Shown here: positions 63,977-64,000 of the stretch, piece after piece
Layout: every line of letters starts with the position of its first letter
How positions within the stretch are numbered: the first letter of the stretch is position 1
Source of the DNA: Dielma sp000508965
Lineage (GTDB): Bacteria > Bacillota_I > Bacilli_A > Erysipelotrichales > Erysipelotrichaceae
Assembly: GCA_000508965.1 (NCBI GenBank)
Contig: BAHV02000001.1
Span: forward strand, 62,001-126,000
DNA length: 64,000 nt
Direction of reading: 5' to 3'
Position numbers and translations under genes: made by a program
The notes under the pieces: generated by a model
What the model was told of the DNA's origin: nothing
Seen by the model: only the letters and a program-made list of their open reading frames with translations
Database searches by the model: none

Positions 63977-64000
63977 ATGAAAAAATTATCAAAAATCTTA
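63977..64000 (+). CDS. metQ: Start of a MetQ-type lipoprotein (partial)
   Basis: Only eight codons are inside the window (MKKLSKIL). AAAGGAG precedes the ATG and the gene follows metI by 17 bases. The position and the lysine-rich signal-peptide-like start fit the methionine-binding lipoprotein MetQ, but this is inferred from context. Confidence 0.6.

Noticed and set aside
1..64000. CRISPR arrays, tRNA or rRNA genes
   Set aside because: No regularly spaced repeats, cloverleaf with CCA-type ends or conserved rRNA stretches were noticed on either strand; the only structured RNA found is the T-box.

Overview
The window comes from a low-to-moderate GC Firmicute, most likely a member of the Erysipelotrichia or a close relative (an inference from gene content, not a search). 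The pointers are AGGAGG-type ribosome binding sites, Gram-positive lipoproteins, ComFA/ComFC, a T-box riboswitch, a CcpA-type cre site, BceS-like and hybrid kinases, SLH and choline-binding-type (CW) repeats, and a phosphocholine (lic) locus. I see no rRNA, tRNA, CRISPR array, intact transposon or prophage. The window is chromosomal, with several patches of gene decay.

Layout. 1-7.5 kb: the 5' part of secA, a translationally coupled pair of large lipoproteins, two cold-shock proteins, and comFA-comFC (DNA uptake). 7.6-10.7 kb: galE, then a divergent TetR regulator facing a three-gene membrane-protein operon whose promoter carries a 34-bp near-perfect palindrome. 10.8-14.9 kb: a lic operon with overlapping genes. 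It encodes a winged-helix/nucleotidyltransferase/choline-kinase fusion, a BCCT choline transporter and a stand-alone LicC cytidylyltransferase, and its promoter is flanked by two matching inverted repeats. 15.0-21.8 kb: a seven-gene sugar operon (mannose-family PTS EIIA, EIIB, a half-size EIIC, EIID, NanE, a DUF3604/PHP-like protein and a cytoplasmic sulfatase) with a perfect cre site and a divergent GntR/UTRA regulator.

21.8-27.4 kb is a decaying accessory patch: an S24 repressor that has lost its start codon, its likely palindromic operator, a 23-codon ORF, a duplicated lipoprotein pair with one broken copy, a secreted amidase with CW repeats, and a frameshifted NERD-domain remnant. 27.5-41.4 kb: a lipoprotein coupled to an ABC-F ATPase, a UMF1-family MFS transporter, an acyltransferase, a TPR-GGDEF protein, small membrane proteins, and two more secreted CW-repeat proteins, one with three degenerate CAP domains. 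41.5-49 kb: aspartase, two-subunit class I fumarase and CutC in one operon, then MurA and a Cache-PAS-GGDEF diguanylate cyclase. 49-58 kb: a DUF1846 protein, a MacA/MacB-like export operon ending in an SLH-domain protein, a DUF3284-like protein, and an Lrp regulator coupled to an aminotransferase. 58-64 kb: a hybrid histidine kinase, a Bce-type two-component pair without its transporter, and a methionine T-box driving metNI and the start of metQ.

How it fits together. The lic operon should charge choline for attachment to surface polymers. Three secreted proteins in the window carry CW repeats of the kind that bind such choline, so export (SecA), envelope synthesis (MurA), choline decoration and choline-anchored proteins sit together. 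The sugar operon looks like import of an amino sugar, perhaps sulfated, followed by desulfation and epimerisation inside the cell. Aspartate ammonia-lyase and fumarase would convert aspartate to malate. All functions are read from recognisable motifs by eye; no database search was run.
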